This document shows positions 11,168 through 22,884 of a stretch of 64,000 bases of DNA, piece after piece; within the stretch, counting starts at the first letter, position 1; every line of letters starts with the position of its first letter. Source of the DNA: Hydractinia symbiolongicarpus (lineage: Eukaryota; Cnidaria; Hydrozoa; Anthoathecata; Hydractiniidae); contig NC_079879.1 of NCBI RefSeq assembly GCF_029227915.1, forward strand, positions 7,812,001 through 7,876,000, written 5' to 3'. The notes under the pieces were generated by a model. The model made no database searches, was not told the DNA's origin, and worked only from the letters and a program-made list of their open reading frames with translations. Position numbers and translations under genes: made by a program.

Positions 11168-14100
11168 TGGAAAGTTCTCCTAAGACAGAAAGTGAAGTAT
11201 GCGAGACAACCGAAGTCACTACACGTACAGATGACGGTGGAAATATTGAAATAACTTCGACTGTCGTAACTACTACCAACGACGGTGACGCGGATGAAGG
11301 TGACGCAACCGTCATAACAGAGACTACCGAAGAAACGACAGTCACCAATGCTGACGGTAGTGTCGAAGTAATTTCAAATACAACTACAAACATTGCTGGA
11401 CCAGAACAAGTAGAGCCAATACATTCTGATGACAAAAATGGCAAAGCTGATTCAACATCATCGAAAGACTCTTCGCCCGGCACTAAGAAAAAAAAACCAC
11501 TTTCGCCGTCGATGCAAAGACTTACCGCTAAAAAGGGCGAATCTCCAACATCGCAGAGGAAAAGCATCTCCGCAGACGAACGTAAGTCTAAAGCAGACGA
11601 TATGAGAAGGAAGAAGATACTGGAGCAACGTGGTAAGGAGGACGATCGTAGAGCAGCTGTACTTGAACGGAAAAGAAAGCTCGAAGAGGCAGAAAAACAG
11701 AAAAAGGAAGCGTTATTTAAAAAACTTACTTCCGATGCACCGACAAAGCCTGAAAATAAAGTGTCGATGCGAAAGAAGTATTCGGCCTCGACGTCAAATT
11801 TGTCACAACTCAAAAAAGCTAAAATGGTTGAGTGTGAAATTAAACTTGATGGCGATGACGCTTCGGAATCGAAACCAAGCAAACCTAAATCTCCGGATAG
11901 ACCACGGTCAGCTCTTCAACGCACAAGGCCTTCCGCCTCTACCAGTAACATACATAAAATAAAAAGTAAAAAACCTTCAGATAAAGAATCACCGTCAGAG
12001 CAGAAACGACCAGCAACTTCTGAACCTAAAAAGACAAAACAACCGGCAACGCGTCTGTCTTTAAATCCCAGACCTGCTTCGGCGATAGGCATGTCTTCTT
12101 CAGATCGTCGAAAAACACTACAAGCACTTCCTAGCAAGGCTAGCAAGCCTTTGAAACCAACCACTGTGCCTACTTCTAAACCTAAATCAAAATCTACCAG
12201 TTCTCTTGGAACTAAGAAAGACGACCCTGGTACAGAAAAAGTCACCAAAGCGCCAGCTAAGAAAGTCGAATCGAAATCACAAAAACCCAAAACAACCACA
12301 ACAGCAGAATTAACATCACATACGACTCCCAAAGAAAAAGCACCCACTACAAAAGCAAGATTATCAGCAAAAAAACACATGGAAACCAAACCAACACAAA
12401 CTACTGGTTCAAAAGCTTCTAAAGCAACGACTTCTCCGAAAAATACGGCTTCTCCGAAAACTACGACTTCTCCGAAAAATACGGCTTCTCCGAAAACTAC
12501 AGCTAGTAAACCGCAAAAAAGCGAAGCCGAAAAAACGAAAAAAACGGATGCGACTAAAGCGAAGAAAGCCACTCTAGAAAAGCCCAAACAAGCTACACCA
12601 AAAGATAAGAAGAAACCAGTGAAGTCGACAAGTACACCAGATGAGAAAAAATCTGAGAAAGCAGGACAAATGACGGAAGAGGAAGCGAAGAAAGCATTAG
12701 CTGAACGCCGGAAGAAAGCCAAGGAAGAAGCGGAAGCAAAAGCTAAGGCTGAACGAGAAAAGGATGAAGAGCTAAAGAAACAACAAGAGGAAGAAGAGCG
12801 CCGACTTGCAGAACAGTTAAAAGAGGAGGAGAGAAAGCAAGCGGAACTGCTAGAACAGTTAAAGAAAGAAGAAGATGAAAGAAGAGAGAAAATGATAGAG
12901 GAGAAAGAACAGCGAGAAAAAGAAGAAAAAGAGCGTCAAGAAGAAGAACAAAAGCAGCGAGAGGAAGAAATAGAAAGAAAAGCGAAGTTAGAACTTGAAA
13001 AAATACAGAAAGAGCAGGAGAAAAAAGAACAAGAGTTGGATGCTGAAAGAATAGAACGAAAAAAGGTAGCGAGCATTTCATATTTATTAATTTGTTTATA
13101 ATTTTGACAACCATGCCTAAACTACATGCTTTTTCCTATTTAGAGAGTTGAAATGATCATGGCTCGAGTTTCTGCTAAAAGGAATGCCGCTGCAGAGCCA
13201 GCATCAACTTCCCCTCCTGCGCCAGTAAGTACGGAAAGTAATGAAACCAGCGAGCCAGAACACTCCTCTCATAATGAGGTAAGAATTCGTTTTTTTTTGG
13301 GACACGATTTTAAATTCAGCTTCAATTGCTAAGGTAAAAATTTTGATTTCAGCCTCGAAGTTACTAAGAAATTGCGAAGTGTTAAAATGATATGTACCTA
13401 GCGTTTATATTTTTGTACTTTAATGTTATGGTTATTAAAACTTTGTAGAATCCTATAAACCTCGTGTGCTTAACTTTTCAAATTTACGATCTGAACAGTT
13501 GTTTATATTTTGAACCAAATCTTAGCCTTATCCCTTAGCAGCTCGATTGCCGGTATAAGATGTGAAAATTTTAGTTAATATTATTCATTTTTGGGGATGT
13601 AGTATGTTTTTTTTTACATATTTTTCACGTCTTCATATTCCTATTTTTATTTAAATATTTAAGGTTCAACAAACGCCTGAATCGGCACGTTTAAAAGTGG
13701 ATGGGATATTAAAAGCAAGGGGATTGGGCCGATCTACGGAAGATCTGTTAAAAGCTTCTGAGGAAAAGCCAGTTGAAGACTCCTCTGAAGTTCCTCAAGA
13801 ACCTTGTGATGAAACGTCAAAATCTGCAGAAACCTTCGAAGAATCTGTTGATAAACCTTCAGAAACTGTGGAAATTGCGACTATAAAAGATACGGCTGAT
13901 GTATTGGAAAATGCTACCACTACCGACAAAGACGTCGAAGAAGAGAAAATTGCAGTTAACGAACACGTAGATGATACGCCTTTAAAACATAGCGACAATG
14001 TTGTAGACGATACGGAAACACTAAATTTACAAGCTGTCCAGGATGTCGAGAAGAATGCTAGTGTAACCCAAGCCGAAGAAGAAGTAAGTACTACTATCGA

Positions 14101-14863
14101 ACAGCCTGTAGAAGCGTGGAGCGAAAAGGTAACTGAAGAGAGAGACGAAAAACCAGAAGACGTTCTTTTGAAAGTCGAAGATGAGAAAACAGATATTGAT
14201 ATCCAGTCTAGCGATGATGTTGATAACCAGTCTAGCAATCTAAATGAAAGTAACAAAATAAACGTAGAACAAACTTTAGACAACGATTTAAATAAGCACG
14301 TGACTAATAGTAATAATAATGTCGTTTTAGCAAATGGTGAATCCACTGAGGTGAGTTCGTTTTAAGCATGCTTATTCCTAATGTGTTTTTATCGAGTCTC
14401 TCCGTACCCGAAAACCTGTTTGTTTTTTATTGTTTTTGGATTAAATATAATTTCGTAAATATTGTACATAAATAAAAAATAAGATCATAAAAAAATTTTG
14501 GGAGTCTTCGGCCTTAAAAGTAAGATTCGTTTGGAAAAAATGTTTGCTATAATTTTAAACACTCTGGGAAATTTGTTAATAGAAATAGGTTGCCCAAAAA
14601 AGTTATTTATAAATTTTGTGTTAAAACATTGAGAGCAGAATGCCATATTTGTAAACCTTGTTAAAACACACATAAAATATGACTTTTTTCGTTAACAGCC
14701 AGCAGAAGACTTGTCATATACAACAGAAAAAGAACAATGGGCGGAATTCGAAAAAACCATGAAACAAAACCAGCCTAACCCGGAAAAAACGGACGAGAAA
14801 ACGGAAGAAGGCAAATTATGGCGTGTTATGGAAGGAAAGGTTGAACTGTCAGAATGCTTTTAA
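11168..14863 (+). CDS. MAP7/ensconsin-like microtubule-associated protein (exons 2-5)
   Basis: Exons 11168-13065, 13144-13278, 13664-14350 and 14699-14863 join in frame with GT-AG borders. With the candidate first exon they give about 978 residues. The N-terminal part has a T/V/E-rich low-complexity stretch, then a basic coiled coil (ERKRKLEEAEKQKKEALFKK) followed by MRKKYSASTSNLS, which resembles the MAP7 microtubule-binding region. A long S/P/K/T-rich linker carries tandem SPKNT/SPKTT repeats. A second E/K/R/Q-rich helix of about 130 residues crosses the first splice (ERKK|RVEMIMARVSAKRN) and matches the C-terminal MAP7 domain that in this family recruits kinesin-1. An acidic tail ends in EGKLWRVMEGKVELSECF. 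The family call rests on both coiled coils and their order; coiled-coil composition alone could mislead. Confidence 0.78.
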
Positions 14864-16862
14864 GTTCGTTAGTATATGTATAAGAATATCGTGTACATTA
14901 TGCACTTTTGAAATTAATTATCAGAAAGTACTTATGGTTGGATAAGCAAGGCATAATGGGTAACCAAAGCATGTTGGGTAACCAAGGCATGTTACGAGAA
15001 AGGTTAGCTAATATATATTTACCGTCATGCATCTGTTTTGTTTCAATGGAACCTCCTGTTCTTTTTTTAAAAGAAAAATGACCTTCCTTTTATAGAGATT
15101 ATTTATTGTAAAACTTTCTTGTATATTTTGATGACTCATCATTTTTTTCAACCATAGGAAAAATATGTCGATCTATTTTTCATTTTTATTGAAGTATTCT
15201 TTTAGTGTTTTTTTGTGTTTGTTAGCCATATTTTTAGTGACAGCGACATCTAGTATAGTTCACTGATTCTTTTGTTGCTTCCGTTTTTCGTTGTAAACAT
15301 TTTCATTGTGGCGTAGTCTTGAGCCTCGTTTTTAAGATTTTCACAAAATGTCGTGATATATTTCTCTAGCTCGTTGGTGTGTTGTAACTTTTCTAAGTCG
15401 TAAACATGTAACTCTGCTAATAGAGCTATTGGTGGCATTAACGAGTAAATAAACTCCGTCAACACCTTCCTTACTTACTGCTTTGTTAAAAACAGATATA
15501 CGCTTTTATGCGTCCTTCCACTATCAGCTTGGCAGTCTCTGAATGAGCTTGTGACTAAAAATTTAAAATCTAGGAGTCGTGCTGAGCCCGAGATTTCTAT
15601 AAACTGGTGGTGATATGATCTAAAATCAGATGAAAGTAGCAAAAATACAAATTTAGCTTTTGTAAACTTCGTTTGTTAAAGGTGTTTTATTACCTTGAAG
15701 AATTTTAAGCGGTGTTATAATTTTTTGAAGCAATTACGCGTACACACTAATTCCTTAATTTCACGCGAAAATTGTGCAGTAATGGAAGAATTTGAGGACA
15801 GTAGCCAAAGATATAGTCCAAGCAAAGGTATCTCCTTGAACTAGAAAAAAATTACATTGACAATCTTCAGTCCACACCTACCTTGTATCTTCCAGACCAG
15901 AAAATATATGAAAACGACTTAATACACGTGGATTTTAAATAGCATTTCATATACTTGTTGCAAGAACTTGAAGATAGAATAATAAAAATGGTATAGAGTG
16001 GTATATAAGTTATAATCTTTCTATGAGGAATTTTATTTTTAAAAAATGCAGTTATCTTAAGATGATACAGGAAAGCGTGCTTATTGTACCCCTGGCCGTT
16101 AATCAGATATTTTTCTGTTGAGACATGATCCTTGCTTTAAAAATATGCTGATTGAGCAAAATTTAAAGCTGCTTATTATCTGTTTAACGGCGCAATCGCT
16201 TTTTTATATGCCGAAAGATGTCTTCTCTTGTATCAAAAAACGCAAAGTGCAAAATGTTAAATATTTAATCCTGGACATATTATTATGGAAAAGGCCGATT
16301 TTTGGCTATTTCTCGAACTGGCCAAATGGAATCGCCTTGTCAAAACTCTGCAGCTGGCAGGCTGCAAAAGCTTCGCTTTGGGAGATGTGTAGGCCAGGTA
16401 GATAGCGTCGAAAATGCGCTACTGACAGTTTCGGCCATGTCCGCATTCCACACGACGGCCCGCTAAGGTGCTAAAATTCGGGGAAACGGGGTGTGCTGAT
16501 GTTAGCAAAAATTAGTATGGGTTAAGAATTTGAAACTAACCAAATAACCGATCCGAAGTCGTAAGTCCAGTTGCGATCATTGTTAAGTGAACTTTGACAA
16601 GTTCTTAATTCCTTTGTCTTTTGTAGATACAGTGTTTATAACTGCATGTGGGATGAACTATGAAATTCGGGCCTCTTTTCCAATAAATTAAGTCCGGGAT
16701 TGTAGATTGTCTCTAAAAAATGCAATTTGGGCTCTTCATATGCGCTATTTTATTCAGTTTACAACGTATAATTAGTAATAAAACAATTGGTAATCTAAGT
16801 TACATACAATAAATTAAAATGTCTATTTTTTCATGTCCCTGTTTGAAAATGCTCCAAATATA
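14864..16862. other. Non-coding gap with one unrecognised ORF
   Basis: About 2 kb without a recognisable gene. A 71-codon reverse-strand ORF (15250-15465) has protein-like composition, with a PPIALLAEL segment followed by a polar helix-like stretch. It lacks a convincing start or partner exons, so I cannot decide whether it is a terminal exon, a transposon relic or chance. No obvious poly(A) signal lies just after the MAP7 stop. Confidence 0.45.
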
Positions 16863-17600
16863 TTATGTCGTTCGTTCGTTGTGTTTCGCAACAAATTCAT
16901 TTCCAATAGCAATCAAGTCAATCCAAACCAAAAAAAGGGAACTAAAACGTTTTGCTTTCATGGTCGATCTCTGCCAAGTTTTTATATTTCTAGACTTTGA
17001 AAAGAAACGCTCTGCAGTGGCACTAGTTGCTGGATTTACGAGCAGTAACCTTTGGATGTGCACTATGTTTGAAAAAAGCCACCGTTCTGCTTTGCTACAA
17101 TTCTTTAGCTCGTTATAGATATAATCGAAACATTCGGGGTCCTCAAGTTTCTCAGGTTTCAAAACTAGGTTGACTGAATTTGTCTTTGATAGCAGTGATG
17201 ATGTTGTCCTAAGTGTCATAATAAATCGGACTGTATTCTTCAGCTGCTGCAGTTGGGTGATGAGTGGTACTGTTACTTTCATTACTTTCAATAAACTGAA
17301 GGATGGAGTAATATGAGATGGCCGTCTTCGTTTTCTTGATTGCCTTAGATTCTCTACAGGAAGATTTTCAGCCTTCTTTTTAACCTTCTGGTAAATTTAC
17401 TGACACTATTTACACTTCTCTCGTGTCTGCTAACATATCTTTGTTCCGTAATCCTGCGGACAGGTTATCGGTAATCATGAATAGCCTACTTCCCAGATAC
17501 AATCCAGAGAAAAATGAAAAGATCGACATTTGTTTCTGACAACCAATAACACGTGCTTTGACTTCTGTGTAGCGAGTGGTTTTAAAAGACAAGCCTCGCA
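16863..17600 (-). pseudogene. hAT-family transposase fragment
   Basis: The reverse strand encodes pieces of a hAT/ZMYM-like transposase in different frames. Upstream (17410-17592) lies ARVIGCQKQMSIFSFFSG followed by LGSRLFMITDNLSAGLRNKD, the conserved central block of that family. Downstream (16863-17291) is the C-terminal dimerisation region LLLVNPATSATAERFFSK-SRNIKTW. Frame changes and a missing N-terminal part mark it as dead. Domesticated ZMYM-like genes share these motifs, but here the reading frame is broken. Confidence 0.75.
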
Positions 17601-17978
17601 GAATTTTAATAAGGCTAGATAATTCAAAATGATCTTATAGAGACACATACCTGAACTGTCCAGCGTGTGCCACATAACTTGTCCATTGATAGTATAGAGG
17701 TCTCAAAGAAAGTCTTTATCCAACTCAGTGTCTATGTTTTTCTTATTTTCCCAAGCATTTTTTCTCTTTTTGGAGAATACATGACTATAATACATATCTC
17801 AGAAACAGTCCCCATAGTATCACCTAAAATTTTCACATTTTTGTCTTTTATCGATATGTGTAAAAAAGGTTCATGATAAGGCGTAGAAAGGGCCCTTTGA
17901 AACATCGTGAAGGATTATAGTAGCTAGTCTGGATTTCTTGACTACCATGTTACTTGATTCATCATAAGCCTACTCACT

Positions 17979-18081
17979 AACCTCGTTCCCAGGGCAATTT
18001 TTCGCTTTTTTGATACCCGAGACGTTTCTTCTCGCCGTCCGAGCTCGTCAAAAAGAGAAAAATGGGCCTGGGGACGAGGTT
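17979..18081. repeat. Foldback short element, copy 2
   Basis: Starts AACCTCGTTCCCAGGGC and ends GCCTGGGGACGAGGTT, nearly perfect inverted ends about 100 bp apart. The interior (a cccGAGACG block, then CTTCTCGCCGTC) matches the half-copy near 45391-45470. Confidence 0.8.
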
Positions 18082-18822
18082 GGTCTGCTCACTACAATCT
18101 GACAGACTTATCTGTAGTCGTATCAGGGCACCTTTTATAGCACTGATTAGTGTACTTTTAATGTTAGAGATTTCGTAAAAAAAGCTAAAAAATTTCAATA
18201 ACGGTAAGATAATCGCTTACAGTGCGAACGCAAACTGCGAGATGTTCCAAGTTTAAAAGGTTTGTCCATTTATCAGCAATGATGCTGTAAATCTTGTTTA
18301 TTTGCACAGATTCACGACGCTCATTCAATACTTTGTTCACCATCAAAACTAGTATCTCTAGTGTATAATCTGTGTGAACCTATTTGCTGTCTGTCAATTT
18401 CTTTTTCTAGTTTGTTTAAAATGTTAGAATCATGGAAAGCAGCCTTTAGAGCACTGTTTTACATTTGTGAGATGTTTAAAGTTGGGACACTGTGCAGCTG
18501 TTTTCATGTTGAACTCATGCCCAAAGGCGTAGGTTTCAGTTAGAGGGGCGATATTACAAATTTTTAGAGCTTTTAACGTATTAAGTGACTAAAAGGGGAT
18601 CCCATCATGCGGCTAAAATCAGGGTCTTTTTATAAATCAAATTTAAGGACATTTAAGAAGTTTTAATGAAATTGTATTTTAAGAAAAAACTTTGTGGGGA
18701 TTTACGGACATTTTCACCGCACTCTCGTCCCCTCTAATATTAAATAGGCAAAAAACCTGAGTACGAAGGTGATTTTCATATTCTTGAAGAAGTTGAGACT
18801 AGAGGAGATTTTAATGCTATGA

Positions 18823-18871
18823 CATTCTCGTCCCCAGATCTCTTTCCGTAAGAACTCTAGGGACGAGAATG
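18823..18871. repeat. Foldback short element, minimal copy
   Basis: CATTCTCGTCCCCAGA and its inverse TCTAGGGACGAGAATG are separated by fewer than 20 bases. This looks like an internally deleted member of the same foldback family. Confidence 0.7.
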
Positions 18872-19778
18872 ATGTAAGATGCGGTAAAATTTGACTGTAA
18901 TATAAAATTGCTTCGAAAGACGAAGTGGATAAAAAACCATGTTACGTGCAAAGTGAACCAACACCCAGTCGTCATGATCATAAAGCAATTTCTTTAATTA
19001 CACAACAATTACCTCTATTACACAGTCTCGTTCCCAACTTTTCTGACACGAATTAATTAGATCGAAATTAGTATCCACGGTAGAGAACATAATAACGAGT
19101 CGAGTTACCGTGGTAAAGAAAATATTTAATTATTTCAACAAGAACATTTTTAAGATTTTTTCTTTTGTCAATATGATTCTCTTGCAATAGGTTTTAAAAC
19201 AATCGAAACTCCCAAAATTTTCCGATCTAATAATCGACTGACACGTCTATAGTCTTAAACGAAAACGAAAATTTGTCCCCAAACTTTAGACCTCAAGTTG
19301 GCCAGAATGTCTTTACTTTTTAACAGGGTTAATTAATCCATGGAGGAGAGTACAACGTCGTGTTTGTCATTTTATCTTAACATGTGTTTTTGCAATAACA
19401 GCGATGTTGTAAGAAATTAAAATTCACAATTGGTCTGAATTTATTTATTTCCATTCCAAAGGCAATTCTCCGGAAACTGCGGTAACTGTTGACCTTTTTG
19501 AAATTGCTTAAAGCAAAACTTGATTTCCTTACGTCAGCATTTTAATTAACGCCATGGCAACAAATGTAGGAGCGAAACCAAAAACTCTACTACAGTTATT
19601 TATAAATTACATGATTCAAAACGCGGGAAAACTGAAAAATGCGCTTGTTGTGTATTAACAGGCATAAGATTATCTAAAACGTAGTTATAGAGAAGCAAGA
19701 AAAAATCAAGTTTGTTTTCATTTAATTATAATTTTAACAATAATTTTATGAAACACAATTTTCATGCTGATCATCAAT

Positions 19779-20825
19779 TTATCCAGTTATCGTTGATAGT
19801 GGCTTCACGAAATGATAATCTTCGTTTTGACAACACGGACATTTTGACAAGTTTGAAAAGAATGAAAAATACAATGTAGATGCCTCTCCATTTGCAATGT
19901 TTATAATAGTTTCGTGACAATGTTTACATGATAATCTTTGTTCACAACACGGAATGGCCGACAGTATGTTGTACGAATATAAGGTGCCAATTTGAAAGAA
20001 GGATCCGTTCCATGGGGTGGAACAACTTGAGCATTTGAGGGAAGCAGGTTTTCCTTCCATGCACCTAACACATATATATCCCATGTAACGTTGAGTTGTC
20101 TCTGAATTTTGTTCACAGAATTTTACACAATTTTCTGACAAACGAACGGGGGTTAAAAATAATGTTCCGTCCACCACAGGAAAATTCTCATACACTTGAG
20201 ATTCACTTGCACAAAACAAACAGCTGACGGTTGCCAGGTTCGAACTTCTCATTGTTTTATGAACAGACTCGATGATTTCTCTGCCTCCCTCATCACCGTC
20301 ACCAAATTTCATAACAACCTGACGAAACCTCTCGTTTGATAACACCGATTTCAGAACTCGCAAGTCCTTTCGTTTTTTAAAAACGGGTTCATTGTTTGTG
20401 TATTTTTGAACTTTTATACCAGCTTGTTTAAGTATCCTGATTCCATTGTCTACATGGCTCGTTCTTAACCCATTCAAAGATAAATGATTGAAGTTTTCAA
20501 CTAGCGAATTTCCGCCATTATGATAACCATTTCGTGTAACCGGATAGTTTGAAAAACAGCTGCGACTATATCCATTTTTAAAGTTTGTTTCGTTATGTCC
20601 ATGCATATTTAAACTCTGCGAAGAAGAAGCTATGTTTCCTGCAGAAGTTCGAGTTTCGTTTGACACACTTGGTTGAGATGGGTTTTGATAAGACGAGTCA
20701 TGGCTTGATGTGTACGTCCCTTCCTGTGAGCGACATGTGTTGTATGTAAAACCATTGAATAACGGTGGCGATCCAAACACAAACTTTTCTTCCACTGTTG
20801 ATGACTGTACGCGTACTTTGCTCAT
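19779..20825 (-). CDS. Headcase-domain protein (HECA-like), single exon
   Basis: A 348-residue ORF from the ATG at 20825 (MSKVRVQ...). An in-frame stop just upstream, with no AG acceptor between, fixes the start. The first 120 residues are N/S/Q-rich and probably disordered. RFRQVVMKFGDGDEGGREI lies near residue 175. The C-terminal 150 residues are a cysteine-rich module with repeated CxxC pairs (CLFC, CVRC, CSSC, CKHC, CPCC) ending HFVKPLS, the signature of the Headcase family. Headcase proteins are cytoplasmic regulators of growth and differentiation that act with Unkempt near TORC1 in flies. The usual cysteine-rich N-terminal domain of HECA is absent, so this may be a shortened paralogue or retrocopy. 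The frame is intact. Confidence 0.85.
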   Translation of the reverse strand: MSKVRVQSSTVEEKFVFGSPPLFNGFTYNTCRSQEGTYTSSHDSSYQNPSQPSVSNETRTSAGNIASSSQSLNMHGHNETNFKNGYSRSCFSNYPVTRNGYHNGGNSLVENFNHLSLNGLRTSHVDNGIRILKQAGIKVQKYTNNEPVFKKRKDLRVLKSVLSNERFRQVVMKFGDGDEGGREIIESVHKTMRSSNLATVSCLFCASESQVYENFPVVDGTLFLTPVRLSENCVKFCEQNSETTQRYMGYICVRCMEGKPASLKCSSCSTPWNGSFFQIGTLYSYNILSAIPCCEQRLSCKHCHETIINIANGEASTLYFSFFSNLSKCPCCQNEDYHFVKPLSTITG

Positions 20826-22884
20826 ATTAACAGCGAAAGCCAATATTTAACTTTTCTATGTTTACTTGCGTCCTGTGAGCTGTTTGTCTTTTGACCTGAT
20901 GGCGAACGATGAACGGAAAGGAGTGAGAGATAAAATGACTATACACTCTTCTTGTTTTCGTTTAGAATAAAAACATCGACTTGTGCAGATCACGAGTAAA
21001 TATCAAGTGTATTTTGAGACGTTTCTTTCTTGTTGGTACACACCACGTCACTTCAGCACAGTTGTGAAAGTTATTCAGAAAGTATGGAAGATTTCCTTGT
21101 CAACTTTTAAATTATGTGTAAAATAGTATGTAAAATCCCAGTAAGATGTTTTGTCTGGTTCGTGCTGTAGAAGTTAAATTACGACTCGACTCACCACCCA
21201 CTCAAAAAAACTACTCGTTGTGAGTAAAGCTACCACCAAATATTTCACAAGCTTTTATACGAGATTTTTAAATATTCAGAGTCGAGTAAACAGGTTTACA
21301 AGAGAACACGTTGATCTATTGGGCAATAATTTTTAGCCTACTCTTTGATTGGCTTAAAATACAATCTTACTCACAAAGATTGCTTTTGTGAATTAGTGTT
21401 TTTAAATGTGAAATAATTAAACTGATTTGCATAATAATGCTGGCTATTTTTGATTCGTTTTGTAAACAAAAGGTTAATCCATTCTGAACTTTTTTTTGTA
21501 CAACAAAGAGTGATAAAAAATTTATGAATGAAACAAGCCAGTCATGTCTTCAAAAAGTACGGCACCGAGATCCCATATTTCTTTTGAGCAGAGCGGGTTG
21601 TTACTTTTTTAACAATGACTGCCTGCTTTTTGTTTCACCTGTTCCCTTTCAATTTCTACTTGCGAAAAGCACCTTTTTCCTATTTTCCTTCACAGTTTTT
21701 TTTACCGTTGACGTTGATTGACAAGGCAAAAATATGGGGAATAAAAGGGTAGCTTCAAACGTCGTCGTTGATTGTTCTTGCGAAGAAATTGTTACAATAC
21801 ACATAAGCATTCTGCATAATAATTACTAGAAAATTAACAACAGATGGCATACTAAAAGTAGCATAAATTTTTAAAAACATGTTTCAAAAAGTTTTTTACA
21901 GTAACGCCCGTCCTCTAATATGATTTAATATAAAGAAGCGTAATATTTTTTGAAAATTTGGTTGCAGCTCACCATGTTTAAGGTGCTTTTAACCCTATTT
22001 CAACTTTCGATCACTGAGTGGTTATTTGGTCCAACTAATGCTTTATCATCGTTTCCCTTGCCTACTGCCGTATTCACGTAACTGCCAGATGACAAGACCA
22101 TATGCCTTAGCAACCTCGTTCCGAGCGCCTGTTGCCTCTTATTTATATCGGGACGGCACGAATCAGGTTTTACGGACCAGCCAGATACAAGATGCCCTAG
22201 AGACGAGATTGCTGAGAACGATATTTTTATTCACAATAGGGTGAAGAAAACTTCAACGACTGCAATGTATAGTTTATCTAGTGACTCTCAGTTTGAAATC
22301 TTAACAATTTAATTTGAGCTAACCTAAATGGCGGGAATTATATTACGCACGAAAATAAAACGCACACAGGAAATAGTGTGTATCAAAGTATATCTAAAAA
22401 AACTATATATGCTATCTCCTTTTTGCGTGTCTAGACTACAAAACTTGTCAAACGCTATGTCACGTGTCTCTTGCGTCATTCGTTGCTGTGGGAACAGTTA
22501 TTTCTATGCCATCCATTTCTTCAGTTACTTCCAAAGCACAAACAAGGCGAGATCTAAAAAACATAGCGATGTTGCAATGAAACAACGTTGTCGGTTGAAC
22601 AAAAGCAATTTGTGGAGGTAATGAAGTGAACAAATAAAGATCTGCCTGAGCAATTTCGGAAAGGACATTATACGTAGATCCGATTAGTTTTTGTTTAGAA
22701 TTATAAGACTAAATGAAAGCCGTTCCGTTATACACACGTTATGTAAATCTTCTACATGAGTCCTTGTTGTATTAAACGCATATAAAATCTGGAAACGTAT
22801 TTCTGATGGTACTTCCAAGGGAGATTATATCGAATTTAACTCTGTCAAATGGAGTATCTTTTAAACAAAGAAGCAACTACTTAC
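20826..22884. other. Gap between the Headcase-like and ferredoxin genes
   Basis: Searched by eye on the reverse strand for the missing ferredoxin C-terminal exon (fourth ligand cysteine in an SRLGCQ-like motif) without success. It contains a foldback element at 22110-22213. No other coding sequence is supported. Confidence 0.45.
22110..22213. repeat. Foldback short element, copy 3
   Basis: GCAACCTCGTTCCGAGCGCC at the left and GCCCTAGAGACGAGATTGC at the right are inverted copies. The interior CAAGATGCCC and CTGTT blocks match the reverse strand of the 1474-1576 copy. Confidence 0.7.

Larger units (their letters stand above)
17601..19778. other. Non-coding gap with two foldback elements
   Basis: No convincing exon is visible. 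Two copies of the AACCTCGTTCCCAGGGC-type foldback lie at 17979-18081 and 18823-18871. Near the right end, AATAAA on the reverse strand (about 19440-19445) could be a distal poly(A) signal for the Headcase-like gene. Confidence 0.5.

Noticed and set aside
11145-12722. Long reverse-strand ORFs (245 and 268 codons) opposite the MAP7-like exon
   Set aside because: They are serine/valine/phenylalanine-rich mirror frames of a lysine/glutamate/threonine-rich gene. They have no motifs, and the plus-strand gene with matched splice sites explains the DNA.
15782-15827. Possible first exon (MEEFEDSSQRYSPSK before a GTATCT donor)
   Set aside because: No compatible downstream exon was seen on the plus strand, and a 15-codon peptide is too short to support a gene.
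22801-22884. Candidate C-terminal ferredoxin exon just after exon 3
   Set aside because: None of the reverse-strand frames gives the SRLGCQ-like motif with the fourth cysteine, and stops interrupt each.
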